Origin: an uncultured Rivibacter sp.
GTDB lineage: Bacteria > Pseudomonadota > Gammaproteobacteria > Burkholderiales > Burkholderiaceae
DNA length: 26,771 nt
Assembly (NCBI GenBank): GCA_946480925.1
Contig: CAMLLU010000077.1
Location: 1-26,771 of the forward strand
Direction of reading: 5' to 3'
The notes beneath the pieces are model-generated. The model did not search any database and was not told the DNA's origin. It saw only the letters and a program-made list of their open reading frames with translations. A program made the position numbers and the translations under genes. Positions 16,126 to 24,151 of this stretch are shown here, piece after piece; the first letter of the stretch is position 1, and the number at the start of each line of letters is the position of its first letter.

Positions 16126-17379
16126 ATGCGTGAACCAACAAGCCGACGCGTGATCCTGTTGGCCATGGCGGGGTTGGCCTGGTTGCTGGCCTCCTGCACT
16201 GCGGTGCCCGGTGACATGCCCACCAGCGCAACGGCGAGCTTCGCTGAATACCAGCGCACCGCCTACACACAACTGCGCGAGCGGCGCCTGTTCCAGACAC
16301 CAGACCGCGACGCCGAGCTCGCGTGGAACGCACCTGCGGAATGGCGCCCGGCTGTGGCCGGCACAAGCGGCCCTGCGAGCAAGGGCATCCTGCTGGTCCA
16401 TGGCCTGGGCGATTCGCCGTGGTCGTTCCACGACCTGGCGCACGAGCTGGTCGCGCAGGGCTTTCTCGTCCGTACGGTGCTGCTTCCGGGGCATGGCACC
16501 CGCCCGGACGCCCTGGTCAACGTGACCCTGGAGCAATGGCGCCAGGTGGTGCAAGGACAGGTCGCTGCCCTGCAGCGCGACGTGGCGGGGCCGGTCTACC
16601 TGGGAGGCTTCTCCACCGGGGCGAACCTGGTGCTCGAAGTCGCGTATGACCGGCCGGAGATCGCCGGTCTGGTGCTGTTCTCACCCGGGTTCCGATCCTC
16701 CGTTCCACTGGGTTGGCTTGCGCCGCTGGCTGCGCGGATCCGGCCGTGGATCATGACTCCCGCCGCTCATGTCCCCGTGCAGAACGAAGTCCGCTACCTC
16801 GCCACGCCGACGAACGGTTTTGCCCAGTTCTACCGGAGTGCCCAGGTCGCACAGCACCTGCTGCGTGAGCGGACTTACGACAAGCCGGTCTTCATGGCGG
16901 TGGCGCAGCACGACTCCGTGCTCGACACCGCCTACCTGCTGGACGTCTTCCAACGTCGCTTCACCCACCCAGGCAGCCGCCTGGTCTGGTACGGCACCGC
17001 CCCGGCAGGCCTAAGCGACCACGCGCGCGTGCTCGTGCGTGATGACAGGCTGCCGCAAGAGCGGATCAGCCAGTTCTCCCACATGGGCTTGTTGTTCTCG
17101 CCTTCCAATCCGCTGTACGGCGCACACGGCAGCGTGCGCGTTTGCCTGAACGGCTTCGACAGAGACGCCATGCACGCGTGCGAGCAAGGCGCACCCGTGT
17201 GGTATTCGGACTGGGGCTATCGAGAAGAAGGAAAGATCCACGCGCGGTTGACCTTCAACCCCTATTACGACTGGCAGGCCTCGGTGATGACCGCCGTGCT
17301 CGCAGCAGGCAATGAGCCCCCGGTGCGACAAGCCCCTGACGAATTGACCCGCGCGGCCGCGCTCACTCATCAGCCCTAG
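16126..17379 (+). CDS. Lipoprotein alpha/beta hydrolase
   Basis: This 417-residue exported hydrolase begins with a lipoprotein signal ending in LASC (C24). LLVHGLGDSPWSF (residues 90-101) is the oxyanion region and GFSTG (161-165) holds nucleophile S163. The remaining triad candidates are D263 (AQHDSVLD) and H319 (FSHMG). This is the layout of serine carboxylesterases and monoacylglycerol-lipase-like enzymes; the substrate is not evident. AAGGGCG about seven bases upstream supports ATG 16126. Its TAG stop (17377-17379) lies inside the CTAG target site of an IS insertion, so the protein is intact. The likely terminator, however, is now about 1.5 kb away on the far side of the IS. Confidence 0.88.
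   Translation: MREPTSRRVILLAMAGLAWLLASCTAVPGDMPTSATASFAEYQRTAYTQLRERRLFQTPDRDAELAWNAPAEWRPAVAGTSGPASKGILLVHGLGDSPWSFHDLAHELVAQGFLVRTVLLPGHGTRPDALVNVTLEQWRQVVQGQVAALQRDVAGPVYLGGFSTGANLVLEVAYDRPEIAGLVLFSPGFRSSVPLGWLAPLAARIRPWIMTPAAHVPVQNEVRYLATPTNGFAQFYRSAQVAQHLLRERTYDKPVFMAVAQHDSVLDTAYLLDVFQRRFTHPGSRLVWYGTAPAGLSDHARVLVRDDRLPQERISQFSHMGLLFSPSNPLYGAHGSVRVCLNGFDRDAMHACEQGAPVWYSDWGYREEGKIHARLTFNPYYDWQASVMTAVLAAGNEPPVRQAPDELTRAAALTHQP
17376..17379. repeat. IS target-site duplication, left copy (CTAG)
   Basis: CTAG abuts the left terminal repeat and is matched by CTAG at 18857-18860 after the right repeat. The last three bases are the hydrolase stop codon. Confidence 0.8.
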
Positions 17380-17393
17380 TCTTACTGTGTTAA
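17380..17393 (+). repeat. IS left terminal inverted repeat
   Basis: TCTTACTGTGTTAA matches the complement of 18843-18856 at 13 of 14 positions. Confidence 0.88.
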
Positions 17394-17413
17394 TAAAATA
17401 AAGGCATTATGAG

Positions 17414-17434
17414 CACCTCTTCAAGCAAGAGGTG
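17414..17434 (+). promoter_or_regulatory. Hairpin covering the transposase ribosome-binding site
   Basis: CACCTCTT, CAAGC and AAGAGGTG form a perfect 8-bp stem with a 5-base loop. Its 3' arm contains GAGGTG, the likely Shine-Dalgarno sequence eight bases before ATG 17442. Transcripts entering from outside the IS would fold and hide this site, as known for several insertion sequences. A transcript starting inside the stem would not. Confidence 0.65.
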
Positions 17435-17441
17435 AGCGTTG

Positions 17442-18854
17442 ATGAAGGAACTGCAGGAGTTTGAGCGCTATCTGGCGCATCTTGGCGAAGGACTGGGTCA
17501 CGTTGACCGACAGGCCGGGCTGCGCGGGTATTGCACAGGCCTGATGGCTCCGCTCAAGCGCAAGAGCGTGGAGCCGATGGCATCCCACCTTGCGCCGTTA
17601 GCCACGCGCTCGCGGCACCAGTCGTTGCACCACTTCGTGGCTGATTCGGCTTGGTCTGACGAGGAGATGCTGCTGCGGGTGGCGCAATGGGTCGTGCCGG
17701 CGATGGACTTCAGCGAGGGGGGCTGGTGGATCATTGACGACACCGGCTTTCCCAAGCAGGGGACGCATTCGGTGGGTGTGGCACGGCAGTACTGCGGCCT
17801 GCTGGGCAAGCAAGACAACTGCCAAGTGGCGGTGAGCGTGACGCTGGCGTGCCAGGCGGGAAGCTTGCCGGTGGCCTGGCGGCTGTACCTGCCCCAGGAG
17901 TGGGCTGAGGACGCGCCACGCCGCGAGAAGGCCGGCGTTCCGCAGGATCTGGCGTTCGTGACCAAGCCGGCGATTGCGCTGGCGCAGATCGAGCGGCTGA
18001 TGGAGCAAGGCGCACCCAGGCACTGCGTGTTGGCCGATGCCGGCTACGGCATCGACACGGCGTTTCGAGAACGCCTGAGCGAACTGGGATTGCCCTATGT
18101 GGTGGGCGTAACGGGTCAGGTGACGGTGTGGCCGCCGGGGCACGCCCCGCTGCCCCCCGCGCCGTACAGCGGCCGCGGCAACGTGCCCAGCCGGCAGCGC
18201 CTTGGGGAGGCCAAGCACCAGCGCCCGCTGTCGGTCAAAGAGTTGGCTTTCGAGCTGGACTCTGCCCAATGGCAGACCCTTGAATGGCGCGAGGGCACCA
18301 ACTTCACATTGCGCTCACGATTCGCCCGGGTTCGCGTGCACGCGGCGCACCGCGACCAACAGCGTTCGCAGTTGCGCCCGCAGGAGTGGCTGCTCATCGA
18401 GTGGCCTGAGGGGCACAAGGAGCCGATGAAGTATTGGCTGTCCACGCTGCCAGAAGACGTGCCGCTGCAGCGCATGGTGTTGGAGGCCAAGATGCGCTGG
18501 CGCATCGAGCGCGACTACCAAGACCTCAAGCAGGAACTGGGGCTGGGGCACTACGAAGGCAGAGGCTGGCGGGGGTTTCATCATCACGCCAGCCTGAGCA
18601 TTGCCGCCTACGGCTTCTTGATGGCGCAGCAACTGCGAAACCCCGAGGGCGCCGGCAAAAAAAACGCCGCAGGCATCGAAGAACCTGCCCTACCCACGCA
18701 TTACAAGCCTCGCGGCAGCCCAGCGCACGCAGCGCCACGTCCCATCGTCCATCACGACTTTGCGGCTGCGTATCGCCTCAGCCTTGCTCAAGACGCTGCC
18801 CCGATGCCCGTGCTGCCTGCGCGTAAACACAAGGCTACGCTTTTGACACAGTAA
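17442..18854 (+). CDS. IS701-family DDE transposase
   Basis: This 470-residue DDE transposase moves the surrounding element by cut-and-paste. Catalytic acids are visible as D100/D101 (WWIIDDTGFPKQG), D200 (VLADAGYG) and a Glu in IERDYQDLKQELGLGHYEGR (E357 or E366). The last segment, with its following GFHHH, is characteristic of the IS701 group. ATG 17442 was chosen over the TTG one codon earlier. The C-terminal ~80 residues after QLRNPEG are Pro/Ala/Lys-rich and poorly ordered. The gene occupies almost the whole element. Confidence 0.92.
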   Translation: MKELQEFERYLAHLGEGLGHVDRQAGLRGYCTGLMAPLKRKSVEPMASHLAPLATRSRHQSLHHFVADSAWSDEEMLLRVAQWVVPAMDFSEGGWWIIDDTGFPKQGTHSVGVARQYCGLLGKQDNCQVAVSVTLACQAGSLPVAWRLYLPQEWAEDAPRREKAGVPQDLAFVTKPAIALAQIERLMEQGAPRHCVLADAGYGIDTAFRERLSELGLPYVVGVTGQVTVWPPGHAPLPPAPYSGRGNVPSRQRLGEAKHQRPLSVKELAFELDSAQWQTLEWREGTNFTLRSRFARVRVHAAHRDQQRSQLRPQEWLLIEWPEGHKEPMKYWLSTLPEDVPLQRMVLEAKMRWRIERDYQDLKQELGLGHYEGRGWRGFHHHASLSIAAYGFLMAQQLRNPEGAGKKNAAGIEEPALPTHYKPRGSPAHAAPRPIVHHDFAAAYRLSLAQDAAPMPVLPARKHKATLLTQ

Positions 18855-18856
18855 GA
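18843..18856 (-). repeat. IS right terminal inverted repeat
   Basis: TTGACACAGTAAGA is the inverted partner of 17380-17393 and contains the transposase stop codon at 18852-18854. Confidence 0.88.
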
Positions 18857-18860
18857 CTAG
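18857..18860. repeat. IS target-site duplication, right copy (CTAG)
   Basis: CTAG follows the right terminal repeat and duplicates 17376-17379. Confidence 0.8.
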
Positions 18861-18861
18861 A

Positions 18862-18931
18862 AGTTTGCGCGGCAGAAGCTTCTCTCCCGCTTGCGGAGAG
18901 GGAGCCAGAAAACCGTCTGCCGCAGCAAACT
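18862..18931. terminator. Long hairpin, bidirectional terminator
   Basis: AGTTTGCGCGGCAGA (18862-18876) pairs with TCTGCCGCAGCAAACT (18916-18931) with one bulged base. A second small stem inside, CTCTCCCGC and GCGGAGAG (18882-18900), sits in the loop. The helicase stop lies two bases beyond. Before the IS inserted, the hydrolase stop would have been directly next to the other side, making this a shared terminator for two convergent genes. The 5' arm provides AGTTT on one strand and the other arm the same on the opposite strand, which suits bidirectional use. Confidence 0.7.
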
Positions 18932-18932
18932 C

Positions 18933-20945
18933 CTAGCTGCTGAGCGCCCCCCAGTCGTCCGGCCGCCCGAACGGGCTGAGGAAACTGCTCGGGCTGTTGG
19001 TGAAGGTCATCGTCAGCTTCTTGCGCGCGCGAGAGGCAGCCACATAGAAGAGGTTGCGCTCCTCTTGCTGGCGGCCGTCGAAGCTGCCGGCGCCGACATC
19101 GGGAATCACGACGTGGTCGAACTCCAGGCCCTTGGCGGCCGGGATCGAATACATCCGCAGGATCTGACCGCCCCTGGCGCGGCCGCGCCGGGCGTCGGCG
19201 TCCCGGTTGACCATCTGTTCGAGCCAGGCGTTGAAGGTCTCGAGCTCCGCGGCGGAGCGCGCGAAGTCGAGCATGGAGGCCATCGCCTCTTCGACCTGCT
19301 CTTCGAACACGAACGCGCGCTTGGCCATGCTGGCGAAGCCGCTGTCTTGCACGAGACGCGGCAGCTCGCACGGCTCGAGGTCTCGCATCCGGGCCAGGAA
19401 CCGACGCAGGATGCCCAGCGCATCGCCATCCGAGAAATTGATGATGGGCGCCGCATCTCCGGTGTCGGCTCGAGCGATGAAGCGATCGACGTCGCCCAGG
19501 AAGTGCTCGTAGAACGTGCCCAGGTCCGAATAACGCACGCCCTTGAAGCGCTGGTGGCTCATGCACCCGGTGAACTCGGCCATGGCGCGCTGGATGAGGG
19601 AAAGATCCACCTGGCTCAGGGTGCCGATGTCGTCGGTCGCCCAGGCCACCAGCACACGCAGGAAGAGGATCTCGGGGCGTAGCGCGAAGGGCTCGAAGCC
19701 ATAGGGCTCCGTCGAGTAGCCGCGCATGGCGAGCGCGTTTTCGAGCCGCACCGCCGCCCCCGGGTGGCGCAGCACCACCGCCAGGCTCGGCGCCCTGCCG
19801 CCCGATTCCGCCGCGGCAGACCGGAAGGCCCCATCGATCAGCGCGGCGACGGCCTTCACGTCGGTGACCTTGAGGATCTCGATGCGGGTGTCCCTGTCGG
19901 TGGCGGTCGAATAGGGCTTGCCGGCGTGCACGCCGAGCGGCCACGCCAGCGAATCGCCGAAGCGCCAGCAGGCTTCCAGCGGTAGCTCGTTCGCACGACC
20001 GATGGTGTGAACGAAGGTGTCCTGCATGAAGGTCTTGTCGGCGCCGCCGTCGGAGTGAACGACCTGGTCGATGTCGCCCACCACGAAGACCTGGCTGATC
20101 GGGTTGCGCTCGATCAGGTGCTGCAACACCGTGAACATGGCACGGTTCATGTCGTGCCCTTCATCGACGACCAGCAGCGCGATGCCGAGCTTCAGTGGGT
20201 GGTCCTCGGCCGTGTAGACGGGGTCGTCGGCCGTGAGCACGCACGCCATGTCGTAGAACGGGTCGTCTTCGAGGCGAAACCTGGGGCCGATGCTGTCGCG
20301 GTACTCCTCTCGCTTGAAGTCGCCCTCATCAGTGCTCTCGGATCTCTCGCCGGCACGCAGCCGCTCGTAGGCACGCAGCACCGCCAGCTCGGTGTACGTG
20401 GCTCCGGCTTCGTCGGCCGACGCAGGCGTCAAGACGAACCCGTTGCCCAGCATCTGCACCGACATCGTGCCCTTGATGCGGCGGAAGGTGTGCAGCAGCC
20501 CCGGCACCAGCAGTGAGCCGTCACCATGGATGGTGAAGTCATCGAGGTGGCCTTGTTCTTGTGCATGCTGGCGCGCAGCCTCGATGGCCTGCAACACGGT
20601 GCTGTAGACCTCGCGATTGGGCTTGTCGAGGTATTCGGTCTTTCCCTCGAGCGCGGTGAGCTGCGCCTGGCAGAGCCCGTTGAAGGTATGCACCCGCACC
20701 TGCTTGACGACCTCCTTGCGCAGACCCATCCACGACAGGCGCTCCTGGAACGCCCGGACCGCGGCGGTGCTGTAGGTCAGCACCTGGACCGCCGACGGCG
20801 GCGTTCCGCGCTCGAGCGCGGCCATCACCTTGAGGGCCAGCGTCGTGGTCTTGGCAGAGCCTGCATTGCCGTAGATCAGGTTGTACCGGTCTCGGCTTTC
20901 CAGGATGGCTGCCTGCTGCGTGTTGGGAGCGATGGGGAGGTTCAT
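18933..20945 (-). CDS. UvrD/Rep-like superfamily 1 helicase
   Basis: This 670-residue ATP-dependent helicase-like protein carries the Walker A motif YGNAGSAKTTT (about residues 25-35), motif Ia VLTYSTAAVRAFQERL and motif II LLVVDEGHD. Motif III-like VVGDIDQVVHSD, motif V AAKGLEFDHVVIPD and motif VI LFYVAASRARKKL follow. DEGHD replaces the usual DEAQD/DExQD. Family members unwind DNA in repair or replication, and many stand-alone relatives sit in defence islands. ATG 20945 was chosen because the QxxAI-type helicase start (NTQQAAIL) follows it directly; the upstream in-frame stretch overlaps a repeat. It is monocistronic, convergent with the IS and hydrolase, and has no nuclease partner nearby. 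Its exact role is not known. Confidence 0.88.
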   Translation of the reverse strand: MNLPIAPNTQQAAILESRDRYNLIYGNAGSAKTTTLALKVMAALERGTPPSAVQVLTYSTAAVRAFQERLSWMGLRKEVVKQVRVHTFNGLCQAQLTALEGKTEYLDKPNREVYSTVLQAIEAARQHAQEQGHLDDFTIHGDGSLLVPGLLHTFRRIKGTMSVQMLGNGFVLTPASADEAGATYTELAVLRAYERLRAGERSESTDEGDFKREEYRDSIGPRFRLEDDPFYDMACVLTADDPVYTAEDHPLKLGIALLVVDEGHDMNRAMFTVLQHLIERNPISQVFVVGDIDQVVHSDGGADKTFMQDTFVHTIGRANELPLEACWRFGDSLAWPLGVHAGKPYSTATDRDTRIEILKVTDVKAVAALIDGAFRSAAAESGGRAPSLAVVLRHPGAAVRLENALAMRGYSTEPYGFEPFALRPEILFLRVLVAWATDDIGTLSQVDLSLIQRAMAEFTGCMSHQRFKGVRYSDLGTFYEHFLGDVDRFIARADTGDAAPIINFSDGDALGILRRFLARMRDLEPCELPRLVQDSGFASMAKRAFVFEEQVEEAMASMLDFARSAAELETFNAWLEQMVNRDADARRGRARGGQILRMYSIPAAKGLEFDHVVIPDVGAGSFDGRQQEERNLFYVAASRARKKLTMTFTNSPSSFLSPFGRPDDWGALSS

Positions 20946-21333
20946 TGCGAAAGGGGAACGGGCCAGGCTGGCATCGTAGTGCCGATGCGTGCTCCATTGC
21001 GGCCGGTCGATCTTGGCTGGCGAATGACGACGGCCTTTGAGAGCAGTCAGAAGGTGTGAATGAATTCGGCGTGCCCGAGCAGGGCGCCAAAACCCGGCCA
21101 ATCTAGACGCAAAGCACAGTCGTAGCTCGGGCTACGGCGAGCATTTGCAACGACGAGTGGCCGGGTTTTGGTGACCTGAGCGGGCATGGTGGATTCGTTC
21201 ACACCTTCTCAGTGAGAGTTCGTCGGAGCGACGGACCGCTTCACCTCGAACTTGAGTAGCCGAGCCGGTCGGGCCTATCCAATGGCTTCCTGTGACGGTA
21301 GCGACCGACCCGCTGCCTCTTGCGCGGCTCGCC
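20946..21333. other. 388-base gap upstream of the helicase gene
   Basis: No gene is supported here. The gap contains the helicase promoter region and the palindromic repeat at 21049-21209. The remaining ~125 bases up to the AP2-repeat gene's stop show nothing recognisable. Confidence 0.6.
21049..21209. repeat. ~160-bp imperfect palindromic element
   Basis: The left end AGAAGGTGTGAATGAAT and the complement of the right end, AGAAGGTGTGAACGAAT, match at 16 of 17 bases. Further in, both arms carry TGCCCG, then CCAAAACCCGGCCA, then GCAAA and finally CGTAGC around a central CGTAGC-TCGG-GCTACG hairpin. The whole element is therefore one long imperfect palindrome. It has no coding capacity and looks like a dispersed non-autonomous repeat (MITE or REP-like). 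Only this copy is seen in the window. Confidence 0.75.
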
Positions 21334-22170
21334 CTACGCCTGGCGCTGCTGCAGCAACTCTTCCAGTGCGGCTTCAGCCAGCCGGCGCGCACCTTCGTCA
21401 CCATATAACCGGATCGAGAAGCGGCGCACCTTGTACTGCCTGCCGCTCCACTTGAGCAACACCTCCCACACCGGATGACAGCCCTTGTAGTGCTTGCGCT
21501 TGATCGATGGCCGGGCGGGGGCCCGCGGCGGCGGCACCAGCGCCTCGTCGCGCAGCGCCCGCAGCTGCCGTGCTGCGGGCTCCGAATCCCATGTGTGGGT
21601 GAGCGCACCATCGCTCAACGACTTGGCATTGCCGTGGGTGTTTTCGGCACGCTCGCGGGCGATCGGAGAAAACACATGGAAGGTATCGGCCTGCTCCTGC
21701 AGCATGCTCATGCGCGCCTCGATGGCGCGTTGGCGGGCGCCCTCTTCGCCATAGAGCGCCACCGAGAACATGCGCGTGCGCTGTGGCTGCCCTTTCGCGA
21801 CAACGGTGGCGACCCAGTTGATGCGCCCGCCCGTGTTGACCATGCGGCGCACGCCAGGCACGCCGCTCTTGTTGGACTTGCGCAGCAGCGTGCTGAACTG
21901 CCGTCGCGTGGCCGGCGCCAGGCGATCGAGCACGCTGTCGCGCCATTGGCGCGCGAGCTCCAGCGCCCGCTGCGCGCCGCCGTGCTTGGCAGCGCTGAAA
22001 GCCTTGCTGAACCGCAGCCCCTGTCGCGCGATGGTGACTTGCCACCTCAGCGAGCCCCGCGCCTCGATACGCGAGATGCAGTACATGTCGTCATGCAGAC
22101 CTGCCGGTCTTGCCACTTCACCCTTGGGCTTCGGGTGGACCGGTGGTCCCGTTTCGCGTGTTGCTTTCAT
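21334..22170 (-). CDS. Triple AP2-like repeat protein, possible DNA-binding
   Basis: This 278-residue basic protein has three related segments of about 50 residues. Repeat 1 is residues 29-80 (LRWQVTIARQGLRFSKAFS...GGAQRALELA). Repeat 2 is 102-155 (GVPGVRRM...INWVATVVAKGQPQRTRMFS...YGEEGARQRAIEA). Repeat 3 is 226-274 (VWEVLLKW...KVRRFSIRLYGDEGARRLAEAA). Each shows the AP2 pattern of three short strands (a W, then alternating basic residues, then F-S) followed by an Ala-rich helix. Repeat 2 is the closest to plant AP2/ERF and to AP2 domains of phage HNH proteins. No nuclease domain is visible. The gene starts 34 bases after the phospholipase gene, with GGAG about ten bases upstream, as the last gene of the type VI cargo cassette. 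Whether it is a regulator, an effector-associated factor or a later insertion is unknown. Confidence 0.7.
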   Translation of the reverse strand: MKATRETGPPVHPKPKGEVARPAGLHDDMYCISRIEARGSLRWQVTIARQGLRFSKAFSAAKHGGAQRALELARQWRDSVLDRLAPATRRQFSTLLRKSNKSGVPGVRRMVNTGGRINWVATVVAKGQPQRTRMFSVALYGEEGARQRAIEARMSMLQEQADTFHVFSPIARERAENTHGNAKSLSDGALTHTWDSEPAARQLRALRDEALVPPPRAPARPSIKRKHYKGCHPVWEVLLKWSGRQYKVRRFSIRLYGDEGARRLAEAALEELLQQRQA

Positions 22171-22204
22171 ATTCGTGTGGCTCCGACTGCCGGCGGCACA
22201 TTGG

Positions 22205-24151
22205 TCACCGGTACCGCCGCATCAGCTGATTGAACAGCTCCTGTTCAGCCTCGTGATAGCGGCGCCAGACCTCCTGCTCGGCACGCTGATACGCACCGGA
22301 AACCGCCTGGGCCGTAGCACGCGCTGCGTGGACCACCCCGTCTCTGGCCCGGCGGTACGTGCGGACGGTGGCGTCCCACAAGTCGCTGGCGAACTGCGCC
22401 ATCGCATTGCCCGCCGCCTTCGCGGCAGCAAGCCCTTCGTTGGCCCAACCATACACACGCGATTCGGCCTGGATCTCTTCCTTGAAGACGTGCCTGAACC
22501 GCAGGTAGCCGCCGGTGAGCAGCGTGGGCTCGTGATAGCCGGCGGGGCGAAAACCCGCCCGCGAGTCGTGCGCATAGTCGGCGAACAGGGCTGCGCAGGC
22601 CGGTGAGGCCTGCGGCCCCTCCACCGCGATCCCCAGGAACTTCTTCTCGTAGTCGGTGAGCGGCGCACGGCCGGGCTCCACCAGAAGCGATCCGCCCGGC
22701 GTGGTGAGCCGCAGCACGTCGCGCAGGCGCTCGCGCATGTAGCCGCCCACCGTGGCGTTCGCGTCGCGCCGCTCGATCAGCAGTTTCAGGTACAGGCCGA
22801 AGTCGCGGTCCGCGAGCGACATGTCCTCCTGGTCCTTGCCTTCCTTGCAGCGCTTGAAGAAGTCCTGCTTCGCGACGCCGCCGCTGCCCATCTGCAACCC
22901 GCCGCGCCAGCGGATGTATTGGCGGGCATGGTTTTCAGTGACGGCCTTGATGTCGCCGCCCGGGATGCGGTGCCCGGCCAGCCATGCGTTGTAGGTTTCG
23001 AGCAGGCGCTTGTCGGTGGCGAAGGACTTGGCCAACATGGGGCGTTGGCCAATCTCCTCGATCGAATACATCGGCACGCCCGCCTTGAGGGCTGCGAAGT
23101 GCATGTCCAGCAGCGGAATCTGCGACAGGGGTGGTGAGTCGCCCCACTCGGGCATGGCCTTGCCCTGTTCGCCGGGCCAGTAGCCGCCGCCCACATCCGA
23201 GTGCATGCCCGGATAACCCACGTTCCCCCTGCCCAGGGCGGCTTCCAGCGGAAAGCTCGCGCGCTGCTCGTGCAGCGCAATGAAGTGCGCACACTCCTCC
23301 ACGGCGGGGTGGATGCTCTGCGTGCCGTCGGCCCAGGCCATGTGGCCATCGGTGAAGGGCATGATGTCGCCCACGCCGACGGCCGCCACGGTGTCGAAGA
23401 TGCCCATGAAGCCGATGCGCAGCGGCACGCCGGCGAGCTTCAGGCCGCTGCCCTCGCGCTCGCACAACTGGCTCAGCCAGAAGGCGCAGGCCCGGGCCTC
23501 GGCTGCGCCGCGAGAGAAGCCGAAGATGGACACGTTGATCTGCACCACCTTGCGCTGGTGCCCGCGCACTATCGCGGCCAGTTGCTCCTCGACGGCGGTC
23601 AGCGCCGTCCAGCGGAATGCGCCTTCCGCGTCGATGGGGCCCATGCCGGGGGAGCGGCTGATGGTGTTGACCAGGGTGCGCTGGCTTTCTGGATCTAGTA
23701 GGCGGGCGTCAGTCAGGTAGACGTGCACTGCATTGAAGAGGCTGGTGATGCCGTAGTTGATGCGATCGGCGCCCATGTAGCCGAAGCCCATGCCGATGCT
23801 GTCGTAGAGGGACTTGCTGGTGTCGCCGATCTCCCTGAAAGGCGTTCCCACTCCCGGCATGTAGTACCTGAACAGCCCCGCCTCGGGCTCATTGAGATGC
23901 GCGTCGAACAAGCGGGCCACATTGCTGTGCTTGTTTCGCTCGCGTTGGGTTTGGGTGCGACCCTCTTCGACCCACTGGTCGTTGTTGCCCGTGCCGTCGA
24001 AAAAGAGACCTACGTAGATCTGCCCTTGGCACTGTGTCGAACGCGTCGACCGAACGCAGGCCATCGCCTTCGCGCGCTGTGCGGTCTCACGGGCAGTGAG
24101 CTTGCGCTTGCCGTCCAGGGGCACCGGCCGGCCCATGTAGATGATGGTCAT
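22205..24151 (-). CDS. Type VI phospholipase effector (DUF2235, Tle1-like)
   Basis: This 648-residue protein carries the DUF2235 alpha/beta hydrolase domain shared by Tle1 effectors, which cleave membrane phospholipids in rival cells. FFDGTGNN (residues 50-57) opens the domain. GFSRG (211-215) contains nucleophile S213, and D253 (IFDTVAAVG) and H317 (GMHSDVGGGYWPGEQG) complete the triad. The ~90-residue C-terminal tail is Ala/Arg/Glu-rich and probably helical. ATG 24151 overlaps the DUF3304 stop as ATGA and is preceded by AAGGAG eight bases upstream, a strong site. Order in the cassette (vgrG, DUF4123, DUF3304, DUF2235) is typical for this effector type. It has no signal peptide, as expected for VgrG-delivered cargo. 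Confidence 0.93.
   Translation of the reverse strand: MTIIYMGRPVPLDGKRKLTARETAQRAKAMACVRSTRSTQCQGQIYVGLFFDGTGNNDQWVEEGRTQTQRERNKHSNVARLFDAHLNEPEAGLFRYYMPGVGTPFREIGDTSKSLYDSIGMGFGYMGADRINYGITSLFNAVHVYLTDARLLDPESQRTLVNTISRSPGMGPIDAEGAFRWTALTAVEEQLAAIVRGHQRKVVQINVSIFGFSRGAAEARACAFWLSQLCEREGSGLKLAGVPLRIGFMGIFDTVAAVGVGDIMPFTDGHMAWADGTQSIHPAVEECAHFIALHEQRASFPLEAALGRGNVGYPGMHSDVGGGYWPGEQGKAMPEWGDSPPLSQIPLLDMHFAALKAGVPMYSIEEIGQRPMLAKSFATDKRLLETYNAWLAGHRIPGGDIKAVTENHARQYIRWRGGLQMGSGGVAKQDFFKRCKEGKDQEDMSLADRDFGLYLKLLIERRDANATVGGYMRERLRDVLRLTTPGGSLLVEPGRAPLTDYEKKFLGIAVEGPQASPACAALFADYAHDSRAGFRPAGYHEPTLLTGGYLRFRHVFKEEIQAESRVYGWANEGLAAAKAAGNAMAQFASDLWDATVRTYRRARDGVVHAARATAQAVSGAYQRAEQEVWRRYHEAEQELFNQLMRRYR

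Larger units (their letters stand above)
17380..18856 (+). mobile_element. IS701-family insertion sequence
   Basis: This 1477-bp element is bounded by near-perfect terminal inverted repeats: TCTTACTGTGTTAA (17380-17393) and the complement of TCTTACTGTGTCAA (18843-18856). CTAG 4-bp duplications flank them. It contains one full-length transposase gene whose TAA stop lies inside the right terminal repeat. Identical duplications and an open transposase frame suggest a fairly recent, possibly active insertion. The exact boundary is uncertain by four bases because CTAG is itself palindromic and extends the terminal repeats. Confidence 0.92.
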
